From: Oxytricha trifallax
Lineage: Eukaryota; Ciliophora; Spirotrichea; Sporadotrichida; Oxytrichidae
Assembly (NCBI GenBank): GCA_000711775.1
Contig: ARYC01000265.1
Location: 110,352-174,351 of the forward strand
DNA length: 64,000 nt
Direction of reading: 5' to 3'
The notes under the pieces are model-generated. The model was given only the letters and a program-made list of their open reading frames with translations, made no database searches and was not told the DNA's origin. The position numbers and the translations under genes are program-made. This document shows positions 46,201-58,623 of this stretch, in pieces. Within the stretch, counting starts at the first letter, position 1, and every line of letters starts with the position of its first letter.

Positions 46201-48760
46201 CTGGTGATAAAAGTCTCTAGAGAACTTTCTAGTCTTTCACTAATTTTACCCTTGCAGCTTATCTTGATTGTCTACAGCGATTTGAATTCATATCAAGACA
46301 TTCGATCCCTGTCTAAATCAATTGCTTTTTTATATGACTCTCTTCAAACATTCTATCTTTACTATTCATTGCTTTATCTAGTATTACTATATCGTTGTGT
46401 CGTTAATTGGTATGTGTTTGTAGGAGCTAGGTTCCAACGTTGGCCTTCCCAACAAAGGTTTACAAGAACCCTATAAGTTGACAGAGGTATCGAATGACAA
46501 AGGGGTGAAGTAAATATTGCTGATTATTTTAACTGTCTGGCTTAAGTCCCCAGTATTAATTTCCGTAAAAATTTAAATAATAAAAATTAGAATTATATCG
46601 TTATTTAAGCTGTCATTTTGGCTAAGTTGAGAGTGCCTGCCAATCTTTGATATTGCTTTTTATTACTCTAAATTTTTGTTCTTAGAGTTATGCTAAAATT
46701 GATTGAAGTTATAGAATAATAGGTTTAAGTTTGGGTTAACTTCCTGTTTCAGTACTTATGAATCCGATATCGAATTTTTATTCACAGTTATTACTATATT
46801 TTTTATAGGCTATTTTATAGAGTATTCAGTCAAATCATCTTAAGCTTATTTACTTTTAAATAAAATTAATAATCAAAATAAATTGCTTGATGTTAAGGAA
46901 GGGGAAATTCTTCGTCATTACTAAGATAAATAATTTCTTCTTATTAAAGCAGTGACTTTTTTATGGATTATTTACTACAATGATACTTTTAATTATCGAA
47001 AACATTATTTGTTTATTCAGCTATCATTTCATTTTAAATTCTTAAATCGAAGATGCATTGTTAATTCAATTAGCCTCCTTATTAAGCTGATTTGTTTTAA
47101 TTAATATGAGTGGTTTAGGGCTTCCCCATATTTTCAATAGATTACTTCAGTTAGATTTTGTGAGCTAAAATTTAAATTTTATAATTTTCTTATAAGTTTA
47201 AAACAGAAAAAATATTTTAAAGCTATAGTCTTTATTTTACTTTTGAAAATGAAGGGGTTTGATTATTGAATCGTATCTGAGATCCCAATTTTTTCCTGTT
47301 TTTTAGTGCACTCCAGAATATTTGAATTTTTTAGAGAATCACTAAAATCTTAGGTAATTTTTGTTTTTTAAATATTTGCTAGAAGTCTCGCAGTATTGGG
47401 ATTTTTTAAAAAGTTTTGCTGAAAATTTTTATAATTTGTTTTATTTTATAGCATTAATAAAAAAGGATTGGATTTTATTAATTAAATATTAATTCTAGTT
47501 TAAAAAATGCAATCGACAACAATTTATAATATAAAATTTTAAAATATATAATCCAAAAATACATAAATTCATCTTTTAAAGAAAATTAAATATAATTCGT
47601 AAGAACGTTACAATATATTTACACAATTATATAAATTAAAAAAAAATTTTGCTTATTTTATTAATACCAGTCAGGCAAAACTAGAAATATTTGAAATAAT
47701 TTAAAACATAAAATAATTGTAACTATTAATACTACTCATTTTATGCCATCCTTTCAGACTAAATATAGCAAAATTTTTGTTCTTAATTTTACTAACTCTA
47801 AAATTCTCCATTATTCAAGCATTATTATTCATTATTAATATTCAAATTTTATTTGTTTTTACAGTATTATATGGAATTTTACTCATCTAAATATTCAGCT
47901 TGATTTAAGGGTTGCAACTTTTTTACTTTTTGCTTTTTTAATTTTAATTAAATAATATTTTCTGTGTTGTTTGGAGACTTTAATGCTTCTGTAAATCCAT
48001 AACTTGCTATTAAAATTATATTAATTAATATTATGTCTCAATGAAAAAATTATTTAATAGTTAATAGGGTTTTTCGAAATTATTATCTAAAATTCTCTGT
48101 TAAATTTATTTATAAAATGCCAGCAGATTACTAAATTTACTATTAAAAATTTAAATTAAAAATTGCTCTATATTTAATAAACCGAGATGTATTTGGAGTT
48201 ATACTATCGCCTTCAAAAGCTGTAGTGAAACCAGTTGCTCTTCCTTCTTAGGACATTCGAGTTGATGGAGATGGCTGATTGCTCAAAAATCTCGCTTGAT
48301 GTTTATAAATTGAATTTTTACTTGCCAAATTTGAATTCATAATGCTTATTGGTGAACGATTCTGAATTAATTCTAAAAAGTTTTGTTTCTAATCTTTTCT
48401 GACATTTAAAACATAAAATTATTCTATTTTATAAAAGAGAAGAATTTGTGTACTTATTTTGCATAAAAATTTTTGAAGCAGAGTAATTGAATATAGTTAC
48501 ATTTATAAGATATTTAAACATTTAGTGAAGGCATAACGACTCTGCTATGTTAATTAATGTTTTTTTATTATTGCTAGGCAAACTATTTCCAGTCATAATT
48601 TATTGATTTATTTTTTTCTAAATTTAAGTTTTGTTCGTTAATTATTGAATTCTTAGTAGATGGCCTAAGTCCACCTTCTATTTTGGTAACTATCAAGGAT
48701 TGAGGACTCTTTTAATGTTGAATGAAAATTAATTTTTTATTAATTTAAAACTAAAATCAT
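40226..48760 (-). CDS. Very large Gln/Asn-rich protein in AT-rich DNA, many pieces
   Basis: A stretch that first looks like a gene desert but carries minus-strand coding blocks along 8.5 kb. Candidate start ATG at 48760; then 48730-48600 (STLKESSILDSYQNRRWTQA), 48420-48170 (SKNSIYKHQARFLSNQPSPS), ~47940-47660 (PLNQAEYLDEQNSIQYCKNK), ~47160-46800 (QGGQLNQQCIFDLRIQNEM), ~46180-45690 (NEQNQ-type Gln-rich), 45310-45240, 44880-44820, 44670-44565, 43855-43390 (155 open codons, INSMQNCSKYRFASQVNSD), 42345-42285, 42200-42110, 41965-41795, 41710-41430 (GTSQMSGLDSLNEEVTYC), 40425-40360 and 40345-40226 (PSPKINFKFSDIIEADDS, TGA at 40226). Order appears linear. Whether this is one gene or several, and where pieces join, is not settled. 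No domain is recognisable. Confidence is in the strand and coding nature more than in the gene limits. Confidence 0.55.
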
Positions 48761-49751
48761 AAATTGAATGCTACTTGCACTTGTATTTGGCATTTGCTTA
48801 ATTAATAATTTATTAATAATTAAAATTATATACTTTTTCAGAATGTTTAATAAAATAGGTGAATTAATATTTATTCAATAAACAAATTCATTTTTAATAT
48901 TAAATCATAAATATATCCAAATAATAATCTTTTTTATTTTCTTAATTAAATATATTGTGATTAATCTTTTAATGCTATGAAATTTTGCCTTATTAAAAGT
49001 TAAAATTAATCTTTAATTATTTAAATTAATTTCTTTATGGCTAAAACAGGTTTGTTATAAAATTAAACAACAAAAAATAAATATATAACTTTTTTAATGA
49101 TTTTTTTTTCAAAATAAATTTCTATTATATGATAATATGTCTAATATACTCTACTATATTTGATCATAAAATGTAAAAAAAAATAATACTTTTCATTTTT
49201 GCTGTTTATATTTATACCGTCAAAGATGTTAAATTTTCATATATATTTCCAAAAAAATTATTTATGATACTAATCAATGTATTGTTTAATAAGTTTAATT
49301 TTATAAATCCCAATATTTTAATTTGTAAATTATTGGGATTAAATATTTCTGAAACTTGTTAAAATAGCATCATAGAAGTTAATAAATAAATAATAATATA
49401 TATATATATAAGAACTTTTTCAATCTAAAAGATTTATTTTCTAGCTATATTATCATTTAATTTTTTATAAAATTAAGTGAACTTTATCATATAGTGCATC
49501 AAATCTCTTAAATGTTTATATAATCACAAACAAAAACAACAATACTATATTTTTCAATATTAATAACATCATGATTAGCTATTTATTACTCAAATTTAGA
49601 GTGAAAATGTTTATAAACATAACTTCTATTCTTCTGTTGTATTTTCAATTAAAAGAGTAGAATATATTATAATTTAAAATTTTCATTTATGAACAACATT
49701 TATAAGAATTTAAAAGAAAAATAAATATAATTATATAAAGATAAATTAACA
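48761..49751. other. AT-rich divergent spacer
   Basis: About 1 kb between divergent genes. It includes a (TA)n run near 49398-49411. No gene is seen. Confidence 0.45.
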
Positions 49752-51522
49752 ATGAAAAGCTCTTCGCAATCATTCCCTAAAGGAAAGTAGTCATCTCTTA
49801 AAACGTAAATAATTGTAAGTTCGAAGATATCACTAGCAAAAGTATTTCATTATTCATAATCATAGAGTAGTTTGTAAATTTAAGTGAATAGCAAATTTCT
49901 CTGATTGAAATAGTATAATTCTCCATTTTAATGATCAATATACCAAAATAATCAAAATATATAGTAAAACGTATTGAATGAGTTCTTGGAAAACAACATG
50001 AATCAAAGTGATTTAATCACTAAGGATACCTGGTTTATAAGAGATTTAATGAAGGCATATCGAGGGGATATGGGGGCAACTATGACTCCAGGAGAAAACA
50101 TGAATTTGCATGCTTAGATATTTCTTTAATTATAAAGAAATGGAGAGGTTACAGTCAAGTAATATGCTGAGGAACTTGCTATTGTCATACTTGAAAATTA
50201 TGATATTTTAAGTAAGTATTTAAATGGGATAGATAAATATTAGCATTTAAGGATTTAAACACCAATATCTATATTAAATTAGTGAATTTAATTACGTATA
50301 TTCCAATAATAAACTATTTGAATAAACTTTCATGTTTTAGCAAACATTAAACTGACTACGTCACAAATAAAGCAAGAAAGATTGGCAATTTAACAATTTA
50401 AGAATCAAATAACAGCTAATTAGTAAAAGCGAGCAAATATTTTTGAATCACGATTAGGCATGAAATTTGTAATGGTGAGGACTGATAATGATGAATTGAT
50501 ATAAATCACACTTGGCTAGAGTTAGGATACCAAATACAGTCTTGAGGCTAAAGTTGATAAAGATACCCCCTTAGAGATTGCTGAAATTAAGGATATAAAT
50601 GGTAATCTTATACAAAATAATACAGAATTTACTAATAATTAGTAATTTACTATATCTGATTGCTGTAAAAATTATCTAATAAAATAACTTAAATTATGTG
50701 AATATAAAATGGCATCTCCTTTGGATCAGATAGAATAGAGGACAGTGAATTTAGATTTCTGACATTTCTATACAGCTCAGATTTCGTATTCTTCAACTTA
50801 AGAAACTCCTAATCAAAGAAAGTAGAAGCTATTGCTAAAATTGATTTGAAATTGCTGTATGATTAGCTTTAAGTATCTTCACTGTAACATACTTCTGGAG
50901 TGTCTATGAACTATACTTTACAGTTCTATTCTGATCCCTCACATTTAAAGAATTCAGAATATGACCCATAGAATTTAGATAGATAAGAGTATTAATAAAT
51001 TCCCATATAATTTATGAGATATTATAAATTCAGTTATCTTATGATGATATTTAATTTTTAATTGAGTCTCATGGATATCTCTTTGAAATGGACTTAAAAC
51101 TAAAAATGATAATTGACAATGAGACCCTGGCAAACATAGCTGACTCGAAGGAGCAATCTCTCAATAAAAAAGACAAGGATTTTAAATTCAGAAAAGATAA
51201 GTATCTGGGTTTGATTGAAGACGCTATTTTCCCCTTCCCAAATATGAAGTTTTCTTTTGAGAGGGGATTCTACAGAAGAGATAACCCAAATGGCTTGGAA
51301 ATAAAGGAAAGTTATAATAGGTAGTAACAAAGTAATAAGAAAGAGAGTAATGGACTTAGAGGTATGCTGATGAAAGGGTTTAATAACAGAGAGGAAGAAT
51401 ATAATGAAGATGAGGGAGTGGATGATGTGGATAATTACTACAAACATATTGTGAGAAATAGTGAGAAAGATGGGAAAGGGGATGATAAGTGTAGGGTTTG
51501 TGAGACTTGCTTGATATTCTGA
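49752..51522 (+). CDS. Unknown protein with C-terminal Cys cluster
   Basis: ATG at 49752 (MKSSSQSFPKGKQSSLKT). After an interruption (about 49805-49975) coding resumes with NQSDLITKDTWFIRDLMKAY and continues through MTPGENMNLHAQIFLQLQRN and YAEELAIVILENYDIL to an intron (GTAAGT at about 50213 to about 50340). Next come EIAEIKDINGNLIQ, then FRFLTFLYSSDFVFFNLRNS and IAKIDLKLLYDQLQ. The last block, 51070-51522, has LFEMDLKLKMIID, FPNMKFSFERGFYRR and an acidic/basic tail ending CRVCETCLIF with TGA at 51520-51522. Total is roughly 450 residues. It has the look of a conserved soluble protein, but I recognise no family. The C-x2-C-x2-C ending could bind metal or be lipidated; that is speculation. 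Confidence 0.75.
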
Positions 51523-51668
51523 TAAATTTAAAAGTAATGATAGAAACTTGTATTAAATTTGTAGTTTTTGAAACACATACTTTTATATCATAAAAAGAAT
51601 AAATAATAAGCTCTTATAGAAAATTATAAATCAACATTTAATATTATAAGAATAATTAATCAAATTAA

Positions 51669-52344
51669 ATGGCAACATCATTAGCAGTGCAATATAGTTT
51701 GAGACATCCAGATAATCCAGTGGTTTTCTTTGACATTTCAATAGGTAAATTCTTAAATTTTTTATTTTATTGTTTTTAAGGTGGCTTTGCAGCAGGCAGA
51801 GTTAAAATGGAGCTCTTTGCTGATGTTGTTCCAAAGGTATGTATTAAATCATTTAGACATATTAGAATTTTTTTAATTAATTGGAGATGCTTAATAAAAT
51901 TTGAAATAGACTGCTGAAAACTTCAGATAATTTTGTACTGGTGAATTCAGAATAAACGGATAGCCTAAAGGTTACAAGAATTGCATATTCCACAGAATAA
52001 TCAAAGATTTCATGATTCAAGGAGGGGACTTCCTGAATAGAGATGGCACAGGATCTATGTGTATTTATGGAGGAGGTGCTGAAAACTTTGACGATGAGAA
52101 TTTCGATTTGAAGCATGATACACCAGGGTTACTGTCGATGGCGAATTCAGGCCCAAATACAAATGGCTCACAATTCTTTATCACATGCAATAAGTGTGAG
52201 TGGCTTGATGATAAACATATGGTCTTTGGGAGAGTAGTGGATAGTACTAGTATGTTGACAGTCAGGAAAATTGAAAATGTGTCAGTGAGCACTAATAACA
52301 AACCCAAATATGATGTGGTCATCACTGAATGTGGGGAGCTTTGA
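51669..52344 (+). CDS. PPIH-type cyclophilin (peptidyl-prolyl isomerase)
   Basis: Peptidyl-prolyl cis-trans isomerase of the cyclophilin family, closest in sequence to cyclophilin H, which in other eukaryotes sits in the U4/U6.U5 tri-snRNP. Exons 51669-51744, 51781-51836 and 51910-52344 join in frame across two short GT-AG introns and give 188 residues, about the usual PPIH length. Signatures include [52 protein letters not shown], the Arg of the FHRII active site, [16 protein letters not shown] and [14 protein letters not shown]. The end, [16 protein letters not shown], is also PPIH-like. A short N-terminal extension ([13 protein letters not shown]) precedes the domain. The start is the only ATG in frame ahead of the first exon. 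A G-patch gene lies tail to tail at 52513-53870. Confidence 0.96.
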
Positions 52345-52512
52345 AAAATATGGGATAAAAAGATATATAGAATATGGACAAGGAGGTTTAAATACATGAG
52401 TTAATTAAAAATTAATAAAAAATTTTAAGGTTAATTAATTAAGTGATCACTCAATAAGTAAAATCTAAATTTTCTTAATTTCTCTCATCTATTAATCCAC
52501 AATTATTTTGTG

Positions 52513-53870
52513 TCATAAGCAATGCTTACAGGGATATTTATCTATATCTCCAACTTTGCATTTAACACAATAGCTATAGTTTTCTCTCAAATACACTCTC
52601 ATTTATGATAGAACCACCAATAAATCGTGCAAGGTAGTAGATTAATTTTCATCTTCACTCAGATATTGCTCTCTATCATGTTACCTTTTACTGCCAGTTC
52701 TTTATTTATATGATAATTATTTCTATTAACAAACTTCATCTTGGATTAGATAGTTGATCAAATTGCAAAAATCAACTTCTGGACCTAGTTGCTCTTGTCT
52801 CTCCAAAAATGTCAAAATATCCTTAAGTTTTCTCTTCAATTTCCTATAGTAAAATAATGATTAACAACATATAGTGTCATAAAAATTTCATACTTGACTA
52901 AAAACTCAAATTTCTTGGCATTAACAAAGCTACTAGCCATTTCTTCAGAATACTTCTGTAGAAGCATAACTTTCTCCTTTTTAACAAGATCAATGCCAAT
53001 CCCAATTTTATTGTTTTTCATCTCTAACTCCAAAGGGTTTTTGATTCCTGATTCTTTCTTCCCTAACCCTTGCCCTTCTCTAAAATTGTAAATTTATAAT
53101 AAAAAATAAATATAACTTACTTAAAGCCAAGTTTCATGAGAAGTTAGAAACCCTTATTTTCTTTTGATATTTTGGTTTATAGACCTTCTTGTAATTTTTG
53201 AAACATTTAATGCTTTATATTGTGTCTGGTAATTTCTGGTTCGTTACTTTCATTCAAGATGTCTATTGTTGAACGATATTTTTATTTATAAATATTGAAC
53301 AATTTAACAAGTTATCTAACTTTATGACTCAATTTTGTATTTTAAATAATATTTATATTTAATAAGCAATAACCTCTTCTCAGAATTATCAACAGGTACT
53401 ACATGCTTAAGTTTATCTGCATTCTTAATTTTAGTGTCAAACCTCTACTTCTACATTTTATCCTTTCTAATATTTTAATCTATCAATTCAGCATTTAACA
53501 AGAACTTATCACTCATAAAATCATCCTCCTCTTTCTCAGATTCTTTATCCTTTTTATTTTTGTCTAAATCATTGTTTTTATTGGAATATTTAGGATCAAA
53601 ATATTCTTCTTATTAATGATATTACTTGAAAAATTGGCTTTCGATTTCTTGATTTTAATCATTTTCTTAGTTTGTAGCAAACCCCAAACCCCTTTACTAA
53701 TTATTAAAGAAATTATTATTATTTTAATGGTTAGTTAGAGTTGGTAAGTGAAATTATCTCCTTTTATATGGCTATTACAATTTTTACAGGTCATTTTCAT
53801 CATCATCAGAATAGTTCTGCTAAAATATTTTATTCTTTGGGTTCTTTAATTCACTAATTGATTTTTCCAT
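52513..53870 (-). CDS. GPATCH11-like G-patch protein
   Basis: Nuclear G-patch protein of the GPATCH11 (DUF4187) type. ATG at 53870 (MEKSISELKNPKNKI) starts an acidic N-terminus. A second exon has the conserved KEEDDFMSDKFLLNAEL segment near 53520. The G-patch follows in the exon near 53100: LGFREGQGLGKKESGI and NKIGIGID, with its spaced glycines. A helix (VMLLQKYSEEMASSF) leads to the C-terminal DUF4187-like part: DLLVVLSQMRVYLRENYSYC, VKCKVGDIDKYPCKHCL and TGA at 52513-52515. Its Cys pairs (C-V-K-C and C-K-H-C) suggest a zinc site. Introns lie at about 52847-52895, 53085-53120, 53280-53385 and 53720-53790. G-patch proteins often activate DEAH helicases in RNA processing; the specific partner is not known. 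The gene is convergent with the PPIH gene, 168 bases apart. Confidence 0.85.
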
Positions 53871-54062
53871 TTTTTATTAAAACATTTATTAGACTCTAAT
53901 TTACAATTTAAATGAATCTCACTTTGATAAAATTTACTTATTAAATTGAATAGGAATATAGCTTATAATATTTATATATTAAAATAAAAAGGGCGACTAC
54001 CCTCAACAAATCATCTCAACAATAATCTACTATTACCATTAGTTAAATTACAAATTAATACA

Positions 54063-54570
54063 ATGAGTCAAAGAAAGAATAACGCCTTATCAGAATAAAC
54101 TAAGAGCTCTAAGTCTAGTACCAAATAATAGTCACAGGATATTGTTGAGCCATAACCAGATAATTTCTTCACAAACCCTACATTCTTTGGAATGGATTAT
54201 TTCAGAGTCATCTACGGATCAGCTTTCAAATATAAATCAATGAGAAATTGTGCAAAATTTTAGTGAAATAATATTTTAATATAAATATTAATATGCGAGC
54301 TTTCCTGTTAGTGTGCTTGATGGTATTCGTTTTTATCACAGTGGAGGATGAGAAAATGAGGAGAATGACTATGGTTCAAGGAGGACTTTCAGTATTCCTG
54401 ATTTAATATAGTAAAAAGATTTTAATCAAAATATTATTTCTGATTTGCTAGGCTTATAAAATATTGAAGTTATGAATTTATTGATCTTAGTTACAGGATG
54501 GTATCACGGAAAAGTTGAGAAGAAAAAGCAAGATAGAGCAGTTAGACAAGCTAGATTCAAAAAGGAATAA
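54063..54570 (+). CDS. Small membrane protein, end unresolved
   Basis: ATG at 54063 gives a Ser/Gln-rich N-terminus (MSQRKNNALSEQTKSSK), then NFFTNPTFFGMDYFRVIYGS. After an AT-rich interruption near 54260-54295, coding resumes with a hydrophobic segment (FLLVCLMVFVFITVEDEKM) and VQGGLSVFLIQYSKK. A second interruption, about 54415-54475, is followed by NLLILVTGWYHGKVEKKKQD and RAVRQARFKKEQ. So the product has one or two membrane segments and a basic tail. No TGA is found near 54570 in this frame; the frame runs on through a C7 tract (54589-54595) into the antisense of the next gene, so another IES or intron must restore a stop. The family is unknown. Confidence 0.55.
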
Positions 54571-54823
54571 TAAAAATACTTTAACTAACCCCCCCAAATT
54601 TATGTTTCTTTTGAACTTAGAAATTATAATACTTTAGGAATGATAGAATAATCTAGAAAGATATTAGATAGAAACAAAAAGATCTTAACAATTGATGCTT
54701 ATTTATTATATTAGTTTTACTTAACTTAAAGTATTCTTTTTAATCTCAACATCTTAATAAATTCCAAACAGTAAATTATATATAACTTGTCTTGTGTTGT
54801 GAAAATTGTGTCAAATTATACTC

Positions 54824-55915
54824 TCAAAATTAGTCGAAATGGCTTCTAAGATTTTAAAGTTCATATCTCCTGCTCTAACTTTCAACCTTTTTCTTCTCTT
54901 TTTTCTTTTTAGTAGTAGGACTAAACTCATCCCCTTCTTTATTCATTTACATGGCAATTAGTCTATCGTCTTTAATTGATGATTTCTTTCTCAAAAATCT
55001 TAAAGCTTATTCTTGTAAATCGGGTTAATTGTTGCGAGGGTTTTGGGATTTTATAGTTTTAACTTTTGGCTTTATTGTGTTTTAAACCTTGGAAGCCTGA
55101 TTAAGTCTTGTTTTTGATAGGGATTTAGAGGTTTCCTGTTGACCTTTCATTTTTCTTGAGTTTGAATCTTTTAATGAGGAATTATCTTAAATTACACTAA
55201 ACTTAACGTTTTAGTTTGATAGCTGAGCATTTTGTAAATTATATTTCATGTTTGAGTTTTTAATCGTTAAATCTACAAGGTCATGATCGTTTTGATTTGT
55301 TTAATCATTTTCAAATTTCTCTCCATCTGATATGTAGCTTTGGATGTGTGTATTAGATTTTTGTTAGCTTAATTGTTTTCCAGATTATTGAACCACCTGA
55401 TTATTCTAATATTGAGAGGAGTGCTGTTTAATACGATTTATGTGTTCCATAAGAGAAGTAACTTCATTCATTCTTTGAATAACATTTCCCCATAACTAAC
55501 TCTCTGAAGTATGTAATTCTATGTTTATTGGCTACCTTGGAATATTATCTCCATCTATCTTCTCAAGTAAATTTTAAATTTGCATTTATTGCTAGAAGCA
55601 GGTAGATTCAAGCATCTGATTTTTATTTATTAATTCCAAACAACTTAGACAATCTTATTGCTCATTTTACAATTTTTGTTGCTTCTTCTTCTTTTTAATC
55701 GTGCTGACTGGAAAGCTGCTTGTTTAATCAAAGTGAGCATTATTTTCCTTCTAACTTTACCGATTTTGATGTTTTTGAGATTTCTATAGTGATTGGTAGC
55801 TGCTATGCTACTCGTTTATTCTACGAGCTGACTTTGAGGTGTGAAGTGTTTTATGAGATTTGTTTGAATCTTCAGATTGGGGACTTAATAGTGCTAAGGA
55901 TTATTGGTGTTTCAT
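54824..55915 (-). CDS. Gln/Ser-rich coiled-coil protein, uninterrupted
   Basis: A continuous 363-residue frame from ATG at 55915 (MKHQQSLALLSPQSED) to TGA at 54824-54826 with no intron or IES. Rich in Gln, Ser, Asn and Lys throughout, many Gln being TAA or TAG. Contains a Lys/Gln stretch (TIKKKKKQQKLQ), a possible helix with LELINKNQMLES, a mid-region WGNVIQRMNEVTSLMEHINR likely to form a coiled coil, and a basic C-terminal block (FSPTTKKKKEKKKVES). No domain is recognisable. The low-complexity basic composition would fit a nuclear or cytoskeletal protein, but nothing in the sequence decides it. Its antisense strand gives the misleading open frames on the plus strand here. Confidence 0.82.
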
Positions 55916-56199
55916 TGATTTACTTCCCAAGGAATCATAAAATTCCATTTAATTTTATTGGAATTAAGACAAAAATGATTTTGTAATAATAAATAAATCA
56001 TACTTATTAATTTATTAGAATTTATTAATTAACTTTAATAAATCCATTATGTAAAATTCTTAGATAATCTATAATAAATAATTTTTTAATTTCTCAAACT
56101 ATTCATTAATAAAAGTAAAAGGTTATTACTGTAAGTTTGTAACATCTTGAAGATTAGCAGCTGATTGAAAATTTGCTTATAATTTACCAGACTAAATTC

Positions 56200-58012
56200 C
56201 TTAATATAAAAATATATAATTTTGCCTCTCTTTTCTTATATTTCAATAAATATCAAAGGCTTAATTATCCAACACTTTTTAACATTTCTCTTCATTTTAT
56301 AAGCGAGCTCAATGTTTTTCAACATAATCAGAGCTGATCTTTTCTATATACCAGAATGAAATCCTACATTATTTCTCAAATCTAATGCGAAGATGCTTTT
56401 ATTACTTTTTACGTTTTCTATGAATTCCTCCAGGTCTGTTCTTTCAAATTGATTGAATTTAAGGTCTACTAATCTCAAATAATTATCATTTTTTAGTCTC
56501 TATCCAAAAGATCTTAGGAACTTTTAACTTAGGAAGTTATGATGTAAAATTAGCTCTTTCAAGCCAATTTCATTGATTGATTATTTATCTATTGCTCTAC
56601 CTCTCAAAGAGCCCTCCCATTTCATAAGGTCTTTTTGGTCTTATTAAGATTGTACAAATTTAGCAATAATTGTTCCATATTCATCGCTCATGTCGTTCAT
56701 TGAGAGATCCAGTTTTTCTAGAGATCTATTTTACATCACGGCATCTGCCAAACGATCCAAGCCATGATAAGGTAATTGCATTTAATTTAAAGTCAAACTT
56801 CTTAACGATTTAGAAGTGGCTAAACCATCAGCAAGCCCTATCCAAGCATCATCGGTTAATTAAATTTTAATAAGTTGAATTGAAGTTAACTTTTGAGACA
56901 TTCTTAAATTGTGATTTAGTCCCCTATAGAAATTAAGTTATTTTTGTGAAGATTTACACCAATAAATGTATAAAACACCAAAGTCAAATACTTACTCGAA
57001 TAAAGGAAAATTTACTTAAGGTTAATCAGAAAGTTTAATCACTTCCTCTTAATATTATAGAGCTTCTTCCATGTTTTAAGAGATGCGAGGACTCTTGTAA
57101 TCAGGATCACTCTTGCAGAATTTAACAATGTCTTATACAAAATATTATTTTTTAACTTATAAATTTACCATTTGGTTAGCATTAGTCTGGCCATAATTAT
57201 ACATCAGATAAAAACTAGCATTTACATACATTAAAAATGATTTAATGAATTGTAATTCTTTTAGATTTAGCGTTTAAATTTGCTCTATTAATCTCAAAAA
57301 ATAGATTAATTTAAATTGAATTGTTTTATAGATTCCTTAAGAATATAACCGAAGAGTTTTGGATCAAGTGGGTTAGTAAATTAATCGATATTATTTATAT
57401 GGAATAAAAAATTGAAAAGTTCAATATACTTATAAAATGATAGAAAGAGCAGGTATAATTAAGTAAAAGCTTAGTTCATATCTCATTCAGGACAAAATAA
57501 TTAACTTTATTTTAATGAGGATTTATCTCATTGAGTAAATAATATAATTATAGCAAAATAAATTTATTATGTTTATAGGAATTCAAGATCAATTATGCTT
57601 TCCATTAATTTTATGTAGCTGTCTTTAAAATGTTTATCTAAAGAGTATAAATTCATCATATCTCATCAATTCAATGATAAAATTTATATTTAAAAAACTG
57701 CCTTAAACAATAGTGGTTCTCAATTCTGTTGATTTGATACTAAATTTTTTGAGTTAAATCTTTAATTTACTATTTATTGCATAAATAATTGAATCTCTAC
57801 TTCATTTCAGCATTTTTCTTAAATTTCACATTACCCTGTTCCTTCACACTGATCTAAGTAAATTGGAAAATCAATTAATATTCTCAGTGGTTTAATCCAT
57901 GATTTAATTAATAGAATTTTATATTATTTTATTTACTAACCAGTAATTCTTTTGCTTCCGCAAAATTAGTTTTTACTAGTTTTTTCTTAATTGAAGTGGT
58001 CTAAGATGACAT
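56200..58012 (-). CDS. Leucine-rich-repeat protein
   Basis: ATG at 58012 (MSSQTTSIKKKLVKTNFAEA) opens a first exon with intron donor GTTAGT. Small exons follow in 57800-57000 (for example DPDYKSPRISQNMEEALQY near 57090), then the main block 56900-56250 with ribonuclease-inhibitor-type LRRs: LTSIQLIKIQLTDDAWIGLA, LRSLTLNQMQLPYHGLDRLA, LEKLDLSMNDMSDEYGTII, LKELILHHNFLSQKFLRSF, LRLVDLKFNQFERTDLEEF and IFALDLRNNVGFHSGI. Each repeat has the LxxLxLxxN-like framework, about 28 residues long with intervening helices. The protein is probably a cytosolic binding scaffold. The stop codon is not resolved: the frame becomes AT-rich after KRNVKKCW (near 56270), and no TGA appears until much later, so the C-terminal junction is missing from this model. 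Confidence 0.78.
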
Positions 58013-58623
58013 GCCTAAATATTTTAAATATAGATGATGATTTAATGTACTCTGGGGTGATTTTAGGGAGGACATTGACTGGGGGCTTAAAAGCATATTT
58101 AATTTTCAACGATATAAATATTTATTAATTTTTTTCAATTAATTTTAAATATTTATCATTCATAAATTCAAATGTATTAAAGCATTCCACAACTTTATAA
58201 AAAAAGATAGGAATATATTGATATAATAAATTAATAATATTATTAATAAACTATTATATGGAAAAATAAAAATAAATTCAGTAACATGTTAAAATATGTG
58301 AAACCAGTTAATGATTAAAAAGACAAAGTTAACTTATTATTTTTGATTATTATTTAATGCCTTCTTGCATTAAAATTTTAATTCAGTTTGAATGTATAAA
58401 AATATCAAAGTAATTTCTTTTACTAGATAAAACCAGGCTGAAAAATTTAAGCAAATTTTAATATATTAAATTAGGAATAACTTTGATTTACTATTATTGA
58501 TTACATATAATTTAGTAATATTATTAGTTTTAAGATATGTTAATAATAGGTTTGTGATAATATAAATCAAAATCTATAATTATTAATTAAATTTTTTATT
58601 AGTAATTATTTGCACAAGCAGCA
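58013..58623. other. AT-rich divergent spacer
   Basis: Spacer between the LRR gene (-) and the sugar transporter gene (+). No coding composition and no clear repeat. Confidence 0.45.

Noticed and set aside
45914..46476. Two plus-strand hydrophobic frames that look like multi-pass membrane or mitochondrial proteins
   Set aside because: They are antisense to a Gln/Asn/Lys-rich minus-strand frame; the complement of TAA/AAT/AAA codons gives Leu, Ile and Phe. The minus strand is the better coding strand.
46700..47280. Plus-strand open frame with a resemblance to the S6/linker of cyclic-nucleotide-gated K+ channels
   Set aside because: No pore motif in frame, and the minus strand carries a continuous Gln-rich coding frame through the same bases.
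51100..51447. Minus-strand 115-residue frame
   Set aside because: Shadow of the coding block that ends the plus-strand gene at 51522.
52065..52397. Minus-strand 110-residue frame
   Set aside because: Lies opposite the third exon of the well-supported cyclophilin gene.
55720..55986. Plus-strand 88-residue frame
   Set aside because: Antisense of the uninterrupted 363-residue gene at 54824-55915.
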